A DNA stretch of 64,000 nucleotides from JAJDAH01 sp964487605 (lineage in GTDB: Bacteria > Myxococcota_A > Polyangia > Polyangiales > Polyangiaceae): contig CAZARU010000016.1 in NCBI GenBank assembly GCA_964487605.1, positions 1 to 64,000 of the forward strand, given 5' to 3'. Made by a program: the position numbers and the translations under genes. Of the stretch, positions 24,581 through 33,642 are shown piece by piece. Numbering within the stretch: position 1 is the first letter of the stretch; every line of letters starts with the position of its first letter. The notes under the pieces are model-generated. The model was not told where the DNA came from and searched no databases. It saw only the letters and a program-made list of their open reading frames with translations.

Positions 24581-25516
24581 TCAGAAGGACCCGCGAAGCG
24601 CCATCCCCGTCGGGAGCGGTGCTCGCGGCGCAAGCGCCGCCGAGTCGCTCGCCGTCGACGACCCGTCGGCGGTGAGCAGGATCACGACCCCGGCGCCCCC
24701 GACGGCGATGGCCGCGCCGTAAGCCACGCGCGTCCAGGTCTGCAGGCGCAGCGCGCGGTCGCGCTTCTCGGCGTCGGTTCGGTCGGACGCGTTGAACGTG
24801 TCGCGCGCGTCCTGGGACTGGAGGCCGACGACGGCGGCGACCCCGACGAGGACGGCGCCGGCGGTCACGGCGGTCCACCCGACGACGGGCCACGCGGAGC
24901 CGCCGTCGCCCGCGGCCGCCGCGGCCCTGCGACGCGATGGCCGCGCGTCCTCGTCGGCGGCCGGCGCGCTCGTGCGGTCCTTCTCCGCGAACTCGACGAC
25001 GTGCTCGGCGCCGGCGCGCGCCTCGACCGCGCGGCTCCGCGGGCGCGGGCCACCTTCGAGGAAGACCTGATGCAGCCCGGGTTCGATGAAGAACTCGGCC
25101 GGGGTCTCCCGGCGCACGCCGCCCAGGCGCGCGGTGGTGCCTTCGGGACCCACCACGCTCACGAGCGCGAGCCCACGCTTGAGCTTCCCGAACCGTTCCT
25201 CGGCGTCGGCCCGAGCGTCGCTGCGCAGATCGCGACCGAGCGCTTCGACGAACGCCTCCGCGGCGCGCCCGCGCTCCCCGGCCCGCTCCCAGGAGAGCGC
25301 GGCGTTGTACGCCGCGTCACCGTGCGGAATGAGGCGATAGGCGCGCTCGAACGCCCCGGCGGCCTTGCGATAGTCGCCACCGGCGAAGAGCTGCGTGGCT
25401 TCGTCGAACGCCCGGGCCGCCTGTTCGGCCTTCTCCTCCTTCGAGTCCGCGCTGGCGCCGGAGCTCGCGAGCAGCGTCACGCCGAGCAAGGCGACGCCGA
25501 GTCCACGGCACCTCAC
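24581..25516 (-). CDS. TPR-containing exported membrane protein, PEGA-like segment
   Basis: 311 residues from GTG 25516, overlapping the kinase stop by 4 nt (GTGA). Signal peptide to about 25, then TPR-like helices (A-T-Q-L-F-A-G-G-D-Y-R-K-A-A-G-A-F-E-R-A) around 30-100, a short domain with G-L-H-Q-V-F-L-E-G-G that resembles PEGA repeats, a charged linker, and two transmembrane helices near 215-240 and 275-295. TPR-plus-PEGA proteins commonly sit next to Hanks-type kinases in myxobacteria. It is probably a periplasmic scaffold or sensor for the kinase; there is no catalytic motif. Confidence 0.75.
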   Translation of the reverse strand: MRCRGLGVALLGVTLLASSGASADSKEEKAEQAARAFDEATQLFAGGDYRKAAGAFERAYRLIPHGDAAYNAALSWERAGERGRAAEAFVEALGRDLRSDARADAEERFGKLKRGLALVSVVGPEGTTARLGGVRRETPAEFFIEPGLHQVFLEGGPRPRSRAVEARAGAEHVVEFAEKDRTSAPAADEDARPSRRRAAAAAGDGGSAWPVVGWTAVTAGAVLVGVAAVVGLQSQDARDTFNASDRTDAEKRDRALRLQTWTRVAYGAAIAVGGAGVVILLTADGSSTASDSAALAPRAPLPTGMALRGSF

Positions 25517-27291
25517 GGCGACCCGCCGTAGGGGTTGCCGAGGAGCCCACCCTTCGCCGGCGATGGGGCCACCGGCGAAGGTGCGCGCCTCGGGGAAGCC
25601 GGGGCCTGAGCATGTGTCGCCGGGCCGAGCACGACGTCGAACCGCTCCGCAGCGCCGAGCTGCACGGTGCCCGTGCGCCCGTCGGCGACGGTGATCGACA
25701 GCGTCTTGCCCGACTCCTCCAGGGTGACCGCCAGCCTCTGCTCCCGGAGCGCGCGGGTGAACTCCACCTCCCGGTCCCCCACCCTCACGGCGGTGATGGG
25801 CGCTGCAGCCGCGAGGACGATGGTGCGCTCCTCGTCGACCCGGGCGAGCGGAAGGTCGTCCGGGGTCATCGCGCGGGCGCTGGGTGCCGCCGTGCCGCCC
25901 TCGCTCGTGGCGGACGAGGCCGCCTGGACCGTCGGATCCTCCCGGACCGCGATGGCCGCGACGCCGAGCGCCACCACGGTGCCCCCCACGGCGAGCACGG
26001 CTCCGACCCGCCTGCGCCTGACGGGCGCGGCGCCGGCGCGCGCCGTCGAGACGCTGATCGTCTCGGTCTGGGTGTGCGTGCCGGTCGCCTCGGGGACGAC
26101 CTCGACACGCGCTGCGGCGCGCGGGTCGGACGTCATCACGAGGGTGCCTCCTGGCCCGCTCGCCGCCGGATCGCTGGGCATGGCGTGCCGGTCCAGCACC
26201 GTGGGCGCCTCGTCGACGAGCGTGGCGGCGGGCTGGGCGCTGGGTGTCTCGAGCGACGACGGGAGGGCGGCGCGCGTGATGCGGCTGAGTCTTCCGCGAA
26301 GCGCCAGCACCTCGGCGATCTTCGCTCGGCGGCGGTCCAGGCGCTGTGCAACGGCCTGGCGCACGTACTGACCCACCTGTCGCTGATCCGCGCGTCCCAC
26401 GGTCGCGAGCGCGGCCGCCTCGAGCGCCCGACCCAGCTCCTCGGCCGTCGCGTAGCGGCGTGAACGATCGGGCTCGAGCGCGCGAGCGACGACGTCGTCG
26501 AGGCGCGGGGGAACGTCGGGGCGCACCAGGCGAAGCCGCGGAGGCGGCTGGGACACGATGCGTAGCAGCGTCGCCGCGTCGTTGGTCGTGGGGTGGAGGC
26601 GCGTCCCCGCGAGCAGCTCCCACACCACGACGCCGACCGCCCAGATGTCGCACGTACGGTCCAGTGGGTGGCCCAGCGCCTGTTCGGGCGCCATGTACGC
26701 GACTTTGCCCTTGATGAGCCCCGTGCCCGTCATCGCCAGACGCGTCGCGGCCTTGGCCACGCCGAAATCGGTCAGCTTCGAGATGCCGTCCACGCCGACG
26801 AGGACGTTGTGCGGCGTCACGTCGCGGTGCACCAGCCCCATGAGGTCGCCAGAGGCATCGCGCAGCTCGTGCGCCGCATGCAGGCCCGCGAGCACGTCCA
26901 CCACGATGCGCAGCGTGACGCTCTCCGGGATGCGAACCTGAGCGTCGTCAGCCAGTCGCGCCAGACCGGCGAGGGTCTCGCCCTCCACGTACTCCATCAC
27001 CAGGAAGACGCCGTGCGGATCCTCGCCGACGTCGAGCACGGAGACCACGTTCGGGTGGCGGATGCGGCCGGCGAGGTTCGCCTCGTCGACGAGCGCCGTC
27101 GCGAATCCCGACTCGTCGCGCAGGTGGGAGTGGGTCAACTTGAGCGCCACTTCCTTCTCGAATCCGCCCAGACCCGTCGTCCGCGCGAGGTACACCGTGC
27201 CCATGCCCCCCGACGCGATGGGCAGGAGAAGCTCGTAGCGTCCGACCCTCTCGGGGAACGGCGTCGGCTCCGCGTGGCCACCCGTGTGCAC
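25513..27291 (-). CDS. Hanks-type serine/threonine protein kinase with transmembrane C-terminal half
   Basis: 592 residues. The catalytic domain (about 15-300) is complete: Gly loop S-G-G-M-G-T-V, Lys51 in V-A-L-K, H155-R-D157 with Asn162, D175-F-G and an M-A-P-E motif, so it should be active. A region of about 120 residues with Thr/Pro/Ala is followed by a transmembrane helix at about 425-447 and an extracytoplasmic part of about 140 residues with a strand-rich core and Pro-rich tail. It begins 6 nt after the FHA-regulator stop and overlaps the TPR gene, so the three form an operon. The FHA protein is the obvious candidate substrate. Confidence 0.92.
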   Translation of the reverse strand: MHTGGHAEPTPFPERVGRYELLLPIASGGMGTVYLARTTGLGGFEKEVALKLTHSHLRDESGFATALVDEANLAGRIRHPNVVSVLDVGEDPHGVFLVMEYVEGETLAGLARLADDAQVRIPESVTLRIVVDVLAGLHAAHELRDASGDLMGLVHRDVTPHNVLVGVDGISKLTDFGVAKAATRLAMTGTGLIKGKVAYMAPEQALGHPLDRTCDIWAVGVVVWELLAGTRLHPTTNDAATLLRIVSQPPPRLRLVRPDVPPRLDDVVARALEPDRSRRYATAEELGRALEAAALATVGRADQRQVGQYVRQAVAQRLDRRRAKIAEVLALRGRLSRITRAALPSSLETPSAQPAATLVDEAPTVLDRHAMPSDPAASGPGGTLVMTSDPRAAARVEVVPEATGTHTQTETISVSTARAGAAPVRRRRVGAVLAVGGTVVALGVAAIAVREDPTVQAASSATSEGGTAAPSARAMTPDDLPLARVDEERTIVLAAAAPITAVRVGDREVEFTRALREQRLAVTLEESGKTLSITVADGRTGTVQLGAAERFDVVLGPATHAQAPASPRRAPSPVAPSPAKGGLLGNPYGGSP

Positions 27292-27297
27292 GCGCGG

Positions 27298-28653
<1,356 letters not shown>

Positions 28654-28657
28654 CCTC

Positions 28658-28663
28658 AGCCTA
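28658..28663 (-). promoter_or_regulatory. TAGGCT hexamer just before the FHA-regulator start
   Basis: On the minus strand TAGGCT ends 4 nt before ATG 28653. The spacer GAGG may instead be a ribosome binding site. Weaker than the other leaderless-type sites. Confidence 0.25.
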
Positions 28664-28747
28664 CACCGGTCGCCACCGGGCCGCCCACCCTCGTCCGGAG
28701 TCCTCACGGAATCGTCCACTCTCGCAGGTCGGCGTCTGGACGTCGGG

Positions 28748-29092
28748 TCACTCGGGCAATCCGGAGACGAAGGGCTCGCGTGTGGCCAGCACGCGGCGGC
28801 CGCGCGCCTCGTCGGGCACGCAGCCGACGTCGATCTGGAGCTGACGGCAGAACGGGCCGACGCCGTCGAGGTGCGCGGTGGACGTCACGGTGCCGCGTAC
28901 GGGGAGCGCTTCTTCCTCGGAAAGCAGCAGAACGACGTCGAGGACGTCTCCCACGGAGAACTGGCTCGGCGTCGCGACGATCAGGGTCGAAGCGCTCGTG
29001 CGCTGGCAGAAGCCGACTCGGCCCCGCTTGGTGTCGGAGTCGAGCTGCACGGGGAACAGGCACGCGTCGCCGGGCGCTTCGTCGGGCGTCAC
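28748..29092 (-). CDS. Small PilZ-like domain protein
   Basis: 114 residues from GTG 29092. Strand-rich: R-G-R-V-G-F-C-Q-R-T, T-L-I-V-A-T, G-D-V-L-D-V-V-L-L-L and L-P-V-R-G-T-V follow in an order like a PilZ barrel, but the R-x-x-x-R and D/N-x-S-x-x-G c-di-GMP-binding motifs are not clear, so it may be a non-binding PilZ variant. It lies 94 nt upstream of the FHA regulator on the same strand and divergent from the lysozyme gene. Assignment tentative. Confidence 0.55.
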   Translation of the reverse strand: MTPDEAPGDACLFPVQLDSDTKRGRVGFCQRTSASTLIVATPSQFSVGDVLDVVLLLSEEEALPVRGTVTSTAHLDGVGPFCRQLQIDVGCVPDEARGRRVLATREPFVSGLPE

Positions 29093-29136
29093 GTTCCGCC
29101 CCGAAGCAACCCCCGCGCCACGCCTCCGCGCCCCCC

Positions 29137-29152
29137 TGGCGCGCCGCTTGCT
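29137..29152 (+). promoter_or_regulatory. Sigma54 (-24/-12) promoter TGGCGCG-N4-TTGCT
   Basis: Matches the TGGCRCG-N4-TTGCW consensus at every position, with GG (29138-29139) and GC (29150-29151) separated by exactly 10 nt. The expected transcript start near 29162 leaves the AGGAGG at 29165-29170 and ATG 29177 in the message. It faces the cell-wall hydrolase cluster, next to a divergent sigma54-activator-like gene. Confidence 0.7.
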
Positions 29153-29176
29153 TACCGCGATCCCAGGAGGCCCTGG

Positions 29177-30400
29177 ATGATGCGCTCGACGAGCCGCTGG
29201 TCGGCGGCGACCGTGACCCTGACCTGCGCGATGACCACCGCTTGCGGCGACCCCGCGGACGCCGCCGCGACCGGCACGCGCTCGGAGGCATTCTCCACGA
29301 TCTGCGGCACCTCGTCCGCTCCCATCAGCGGCATCGACGTGGCGAGGTACGAGGGCGACGTGAACTGGGCGACCGTGCGCGACGAGGGGATCGCCTTCGG
29401 CTTCGCCCGCACGACCAATGGCACGTCGATCCTCGACGAGTGGTTCGAGCGCAACTGGCGCGAGATGCGTGATGCCGGCGTGGTTCGAGGCGCTTACCAG
29501 TACTTCCGCCCCGGCCAGGATCCCATCGCCCAGGCGGACGAGATGCTCTCGATGATCGACGCGGCGGGGGGCCTCCTACCCGAGGACTTGCCGCCGGTGC
29601 TGGACCTCGAGACCGACGACGGCCTGCCGATGAGCACCGTGACGTCCAAGGCGCAGGCGTGGCTCACGCACGTCGAGGCGCTCACCGGCAAGCGGCCGCT
29701 CGTGTACTCCGCCGCGTACTTCGGCGACGGAACCATGGGCGCGCTCGCCGGATATCCGCTCTGGGTCGCCAACTACGTGAGCACGCCCGTGGGGAACTGT
29801 CCGAAGGTGCCGAACGGCTGGACGCGCTGGCACTTCTGGCAGTACTCGGAGTCCGGGCAACTGGCGGGAGTGCCCGCCGACGCCGTGGACCTGGACGTCT
29901 TCGATGGCTCGCTCGACGACCTTCGCGCGTTCGCCGCGGCGTCGAACGTGGGCGCGGGCGGCACCGCGGGCTCCGGCGGCGCCGGCGGGACCGGAAACGA
30001 AGGAGGAGCTGCGGGATCGAGCGCGGCAGGCGCATCCGCTGGCGGCGCCGGCGGTACGTCGAGTGGCGCATCTGGCGGAAGCGGTGCCACGGGAACCGGA
30101 GCGACCGCGGGGACGAGCACGGCGGCTCCCGGGTGCTCGGTCGCACCGGACTGCGGAGCGTGCACGGCATGCCTCGACGTTTGCCTCTGCCATGGCGGCG
30201 ATTGGCCCGGGTGCGTGGACGTGTGCGGCACCGCGCCGTCGGGAAGCGCCGGAGCTTCCGGAGACGAACCGCCGGGCGGGTCCTCCTCGAACGACTCGGG
30301 CTGCACCGCGTCGCGCCGCTCCACGGGCCCCGGCAACGGCGCCGCGTGGCTGGCGGCGCTGATCGGGGCCTGCACGGCAGGACGACGGCGACGCCGCTGA
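29177..30400 (+). CDS. GH25 lysozyme-like lipoprotein with eight-Cys module
   Basis: 407 residues; AGGAGG lies 6 nt before ATG 29177. Lipobox M-T-T-A-C (Cys23). The GH25 muramidase domain (about 50-255) shows G-I-D54-V-A at the first strand and the catalytic D-L-E in P-V-L-D-L-E-T-D, plus W-x-F-W-Q-Y-S-E and D-L-D-V-F-D near its end. A Gly/Ser/Thr linker of about 60 residues leads to an eight-Cys module (30134-30226) and then a short Cys, hydrophobic stretch and Arg run, a weak MYXO-CTERM-like tail. Predicted to cleave the MurNAc-GlcNAc bond of peptidoglycan outside the inner membrane. First gene of the cluster. Confidence 0.88.
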   Translation: MMRSTSRWSAATVTLTCAMTTACGDPADAAATGTRSEAFSTICGTSSAPISGIDVARYEGDVNWATVRDEGIAFGFARTTNGTSILDEWFERNWREMRDAGVVRGAYQYFRPGQDPIAQADEMLSMIDAAGGLLPEDLPPVLDLETDDGLPMSTVTSKAQAWLTHVEALTGKRPLVYSAAYFGDGTMGALAGYPLWVANYVSTPVGNCPKVPNGWTRWHFWQYSESGQLAGVPADAVDLDVFDGSLDDLRAFAAASNVGAGGTAGSGGAGGTGNEGGAAGSSAAGASAGGAGGTSSGASGGSGATGTGATAGTSTAAPGCSVAPDCGACTACLDVCLCHGGDWPGCVDVCGTAPSGSAGASGDEPPGGSSSNDSGCTASRRSTGPGNGAAWLAALIGACTAGRRRRR

Positions 30401-30509
30401 CCGCCTCGATCGTCCGGTCGTCGGCGGACACCGTCCTGACGCCACGACGGCACCTCCGCCCGTCGTCGTGCGTCGCGAGGCCGTCTGCGGCGAAACACGC
30501 GAATCGCGC

Positions 30510-30515
30510 TATCCT
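30510..30515 (+). promoter_or_regulatory. Putative -10 element (TATCCT) 6 nt before start codon
   Basis: TATCCT ends 6 nt before GTG 30522. Leaderless geometry, within the 121-nt gap after the lysozyme gene. Confidence 0.42.
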
Positions 30516-30521
30516 GGGCGC

Positions 30522-31829
30522 GTGTTCCCGGTGGCGCGCAGCTTGCACTTCGCGCGAAGGGTGAATTCTCGCGATTCGGGAAAGCTCCTCGCGATCGCCG
30601 CGACGGCCGCGTCGCTGGCGTGCGGCCCCGCGCCTGCCGAGGAGCAGGAGATCGACGCGCCCGAGCCCGAGGGCACGGCCATCGTCACCCACGCGATCAG
30701 CGTGCAGGAGGCGCTCACCGCGGGGTGCTCCACGTCGTCGGTGCTCGGCTTGAGCCAGCAGATTGTCGATCAGACCAACTGCAACGTCCCAGGAGCCCTC
30801 GCCCTGCTGCCCGACCGCCCGAACCTCACGAAGTCGGCGACCACGTTCCCGTTCCTGCAGACGGCCGGGCGTGACGCGCTGGTCGCAGCGCTCGACGCGA
30901 ACCCCGGCATGACGCTCGGAGTGAACTCGATGTTCCGCAGCGTCGCCCAGCAGTACCTCCTGTACGCGTGGGGCCAGTCGAGCACCTGCGGCATCGGCCT
31001 TGCCGCCCAGCCCGGCAACTCGAACCACGAGTCCGGCCTCGCGCTGGACACCAGTCAGTACTCGCAGTGGCGAACGGCCCTCGAGGCGCGGGGCTTCCAG
31101 TGGTTCGGCAGCTCGGATGCGGTGCACTTCGACTTCCGCGGCCCGGGCACGGTCGACCTCAAGGGCCAGGGGATCCGCGCCTTCCAGATGCTGTGGAACC
31201 GGAACAACCCCGGCGATTCCATCGCCGAGGATGGCGTCTACGGACCCCAGACCGAGTCGCGACTGGAGCAGTCTCCCGCGGAGGGCTTCGCGCAGGGAGC
31301 CGACTGCAGCGGAGCGGGAGGTACGGGCGGTGCCGGCGCCGGGGGGACCGGCGCGGGCGGAACGGGCGTCGGTGGTGCGGGCGGCGCGGGTGTCGGAGGC
31401 GTCGGTGGAGCGGGTGTCGGCGGAGCGGGCGGCACCGGTTTCGGGGGCGTCGGCGCTTCGGGCGGTGAGCCGGGCGTGGGAGGAGCGGGCGGCGCCGGAG
31501 TCGGCGGGAGCGCGCCGCAGATGGGGTGCAGCGTGGCCCCCGACTGCGACCTCTGCGTGGGCTGCATGCAGCGGTGCGTGTGCGAGACTCGGGACGCGGT
31601 GGAGTGCATCGACCTGTGTGGACTGGGCCCCGACGCGGGCACGGCCGGCTCCCATCAGGGGACGGGCGGGTCGTCGAGCGCCACGACGGGGTCGCGCCCG
31701 GCCAGCGACGACGGCGGCTGCGCGTGCCGAGCCACGCCCCATCGCTCGTCGATGGCTCCCGCGCTGCTCGCGCTGCTGGGGCTGCTCGCCGCTCGCCGAC
31801 GTCACGTCGCGCCGAGGAGCACGCCGTGA
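30522..31829 (+). CDS. M15 D,D-carboxypeptidase-like protein with peptidoglycan-binding domain, eight-Cys module and MYXO-CTERM tail
   Basis: 435 residues. GTG 30522 follows a -10-like hexamer; GTG 30561, with A-S-L-A-C as lipobox, is an alternative. The peptidase core has S-N-H-E-S-G-L-A-L-D, the S-x-H-x-x-G-x-A-x-D zinc motif of VanY/M15, and a V-H-F-D-F with the third zinc His. A peptidoglycan-binding helix bundle follows (G-I-R-A-F-Q, D-G-V-Y-G-P-Q-T). Then come a linker of about 60 Gly-rich residues, the eight-Cys module at 31527-31619 and a tail with C-A-C-R, a hydrophobic helix and an Arg cluster typical of MYXO-CTERM. Predicted to trim peptide stems. Confidence 0.87.
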   Translation: MFPVARSLHFARRVNSRDSGKLLAIAATAASLACGPAPAEEQEIDAPEPEGTAIVTHAISVQEALTAGCSTSSVLGLSQQIVDQTNCNVPGALALLPDRPNLTKSATTFPFLQTAGRDALVAALDANPGMTLGVNSMFRSVAQQYLLYAWGQSSTCGIGLAAQPGNSNHESGLALDTSQYSQWRTALEARGFQWFGSSDAVHFDFRGPGTVDLKGQGIRAFQMLWNRNNPGDSIAEDGVYGPQTESRLEQSPAEGFAQGADCSGAGGTGGAGAGGTGAGGTGVGGAGGAGVGGVGGAGVGGAGGTGFGGVGASGGEPGVGGAGGAGVGGSAPQMGCSVAPDCDLCVGCMQRCVCETRDAVECIDLCGLGPDAGTAGSHQGTGGSSSATTGSRPASDDGGCACRATPHRSSMAPALLALLGLLAARRRHVAPRSTP

Positions 31830-32419
31830 ATCGACGGCTCGGGGCGTCGATCGCCGCCGCCTGGTCCGTCCTGGCGTGCAACGGCATGCAGGACGACACG
31901 CGCCCCGCGAAGGAGCCGGCCGTGCCCGCCTCTCGCGTGGAAATCGTGGCGCCCACCTGGCCCGCCGAGTCGGACGCGGACTCGAGCGCGCTGGCGCGGC
32001 TCCCGCCGGCCGCCCGTGCCGCCGTGGCGCGTTCACCCGTCCCGGCGCTGGTGCCGCGCGACGCGGCGCTGCTCGAGCGCGCCGTCGTGAGCGCGGGGGA
32101 GTACTTCTACGCTTTCAGCGGCACCGCGGGAGGCATCAACGTCTCCATCCACGCGACGCGCGCGGTGCACCATCACCCGCTCGTGGAGGCGCCACCGCCG
32201 CCCGAGCGCACGCTGCGCGGCGTTCCCGCGCGCGTGACCAAGAACGAAGGGATCTGGAGCGTCTCGTGGGTCGAGGGGCACGTCGCGTACAACGTGGAGG
32301 CGGAGTGCGCGCACTTCGGTGACCAGCGGTGCGCGAGCGACGGCTTCGTGGTCGGCATCGCCGAGAACCTCGCCTTCGCCGGGGGGAACCGGCGCGCGTC
32401 CGAGGCGGTGGCGCCGTGA
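31826..32419 (+). CDS. Small lipoprotein within the wall-hydrolase cluster
   Basis: 197 residues from GTG 31826, overlapping the M15 stop by 4 nt (GTGA). Lipobox V-L-A-C near residue 18. No catalytic motif is recognised. The C-terminal half has A-G-G-I-N-V-S-I-H-A, G-V-P-A-R-V-T and W-S-V-S-W-V-E-G-H-V-A-Y-N-V-E strands and two Cys, consistent with a small beta-sandwich, possibly binding or inhibiting a hydrolase. It also overlaps the M23 gene by 4 nt. Placement between two peptidoglycan peptidases suggests an accessory or control role. Confidence 0.72.
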   Translation: MNRRLGASIAAAWSVLACNGMQDDTRPAKEPAVPASRVEIVAPTWPAESDADSSALARLPPAARAAVARSPVPALVPRDAALLERAVVSAGEYFYAFSGTAGGINVSIHATRAVHHHPLVEAPPPPERTLRGVPARVTKNEGIWSVSWVEGHVAYNVEAECAHFGDQRCASDGFVVGIAENLAFAGGNRRASEAVAP

Positions 32420-33642
32420 AGTGCGCACCTCCGTGTCTCGTCGCGGCGATGGTCCTCGGCTGGGTGGCACCGGCGGCCGCGCAGTTCACGTACAACCCGC
32501 CGGGGCAGCTCACGCCCGGCTCGGGTACGGGGCGCAACGACCCCACGGTGTACGTGCCCGGCATGCGGTTCCCCATGGAGAACGCGCCGGCCTACCTGAA
32601 CTCCCAGGTCTGGGGCCGAGGCGGGTCCCAGGGTCCGGGCGGTGGGCAGTGCGACTCGCAGAACTACTCGTATCCGTGGTGGGACAACTACTGCGAGGAC
32701 CGGACGTGGTCGATGCCCATGTGCCCCTCGGGCACCGGCCACCAGGGTCAGGACATCCGCGCGGCGACCTGCGAGAAGAGCCGGCACTGGACGGTCGCCG
32801 CGACGGCGGGGACCATCACCAACATCGGCAGCTACTCCGTGTCGCTCACGCGATCGGACGGGACGCGCTTTCGTTACCTGCACGTGGACATGGGCCAGCT
32901 GGCGATCTCGAACGGGCAGAGCGTGCAGCGTGGCGATCGCATCGGGCTCGTCTCGAACGACTTCGGCGGCACGGCGACCACCATCCATCTGCACTTCGAC
33001 ATCCAGCAGAACGTCTCGGGCTACGGAACGGTGTACGCGCCGACGTACACGTCGCTCATCGCGTCGTACCAGGAGCTGCTGGGCGGAACGGGAACCGGCG
33101 GAACTGGAGGCGCTGCGGGGGCGCCGGGCATCGGGGGCACCGCGGGCACCGGCGTGGGCGGCACCGGCGTGGGCGGCACCGGCGCTGGGACGGGAGGCGC
33201 GGGGCTCGGCGGCTCGGCCGGCGCGGGTTCGGGCGGAGACGCGACGGGTGGCACGGGAGCGAGCGGCACGGGCGCCGGTGGTTCGGGTGGCTCGGCACAG
33301 GGCGGGAGCGGGCCCGTCCCGCCGCCGCCGAATGGTTGCACCCTCGCCCCGGACTGCGATCGGTGCGTGTCGTGCATCGACACGTGCCTGTGCCTCACGA
33401 ACGATTGGTCGGGCTGCGTCGCGTCCTGCGAGCCGTCTACCGGCGGCGGCGCCGGCACGAGCGCCGCCGGTGCCGACCCGGGCGGGACGGGGGCCGCGGC
33501 GGCCACACCTCGGGGCCGGACCGTATCCGACGACGGCGGCTGCGCGTGCAGCGCTCCCGGGCAACGGCAGAATCACGGGAGCGCAGGCCTCGCCCTCGCG
33601 TTGGCGCTGACCCTGGTGCGCCGACGTGCGAAAATGCCCTGA
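32416..33642 (+). CDS. M23 (LytM-type) endopeptidase with eight-Cys module and MYXO-CTERM tail
   Basis: 408 residues from GTG 32416 (GTGA overlap). Signal peptide ending A-A-A-Q. The M23 domain (about 100-215) carries H-Q-G-Q-D and the downstream H-L-H-F-D, giving the His/Asp and His-x-His zinc ligands, so it should be active in cleaving peptide cross-bridges. An additional Cys-rich segment precedes it. A linker of about 70 Gly-rich residues is followed by the eight-Cys module (33337-33429) and a C-A-C-S, hydrophobic, R-R-R tail of MYXO-CTERM type. No lipobox, so it is released unless processed through the C-terminal tail. Confidence 0.88.
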   Translation: MKCAPPCLVAAMVLGWVAPAAAQFTYNPPGQLTPGSGTGRNDPTVYVPGMRFPMENAPAYLNSQVWGRGGSQGPGGGQCDSQNYSYPWWDNYCEDRTWSMPMCPSGTGHQGQDIRAATCEKSRHWTVAATAGTITNIGSYSVSLTRSDGTRFRYLHVDMGQLAISNGQSVQRGDRIGLVSNDFGGTATTIHLHFDIQQNVSGYGTVYAPTYTSLIASYQELLGGTGTGGTGGAAGAPGIGGTAGTGVGGTGVGGTGAGTGGAGLGGSAGAGSGGDATGGTGASGTGAGGSGGSAQGGSGPVPPPPNGCTLAPDCDRCVSCIDTCLCLTNDWSGCVASCEPSTGGGAGTSAAGADPGGTGAAAATPRGRTVSDDGGCACSAPGQRQNHGSAGLALALALTLVRRRAKMP

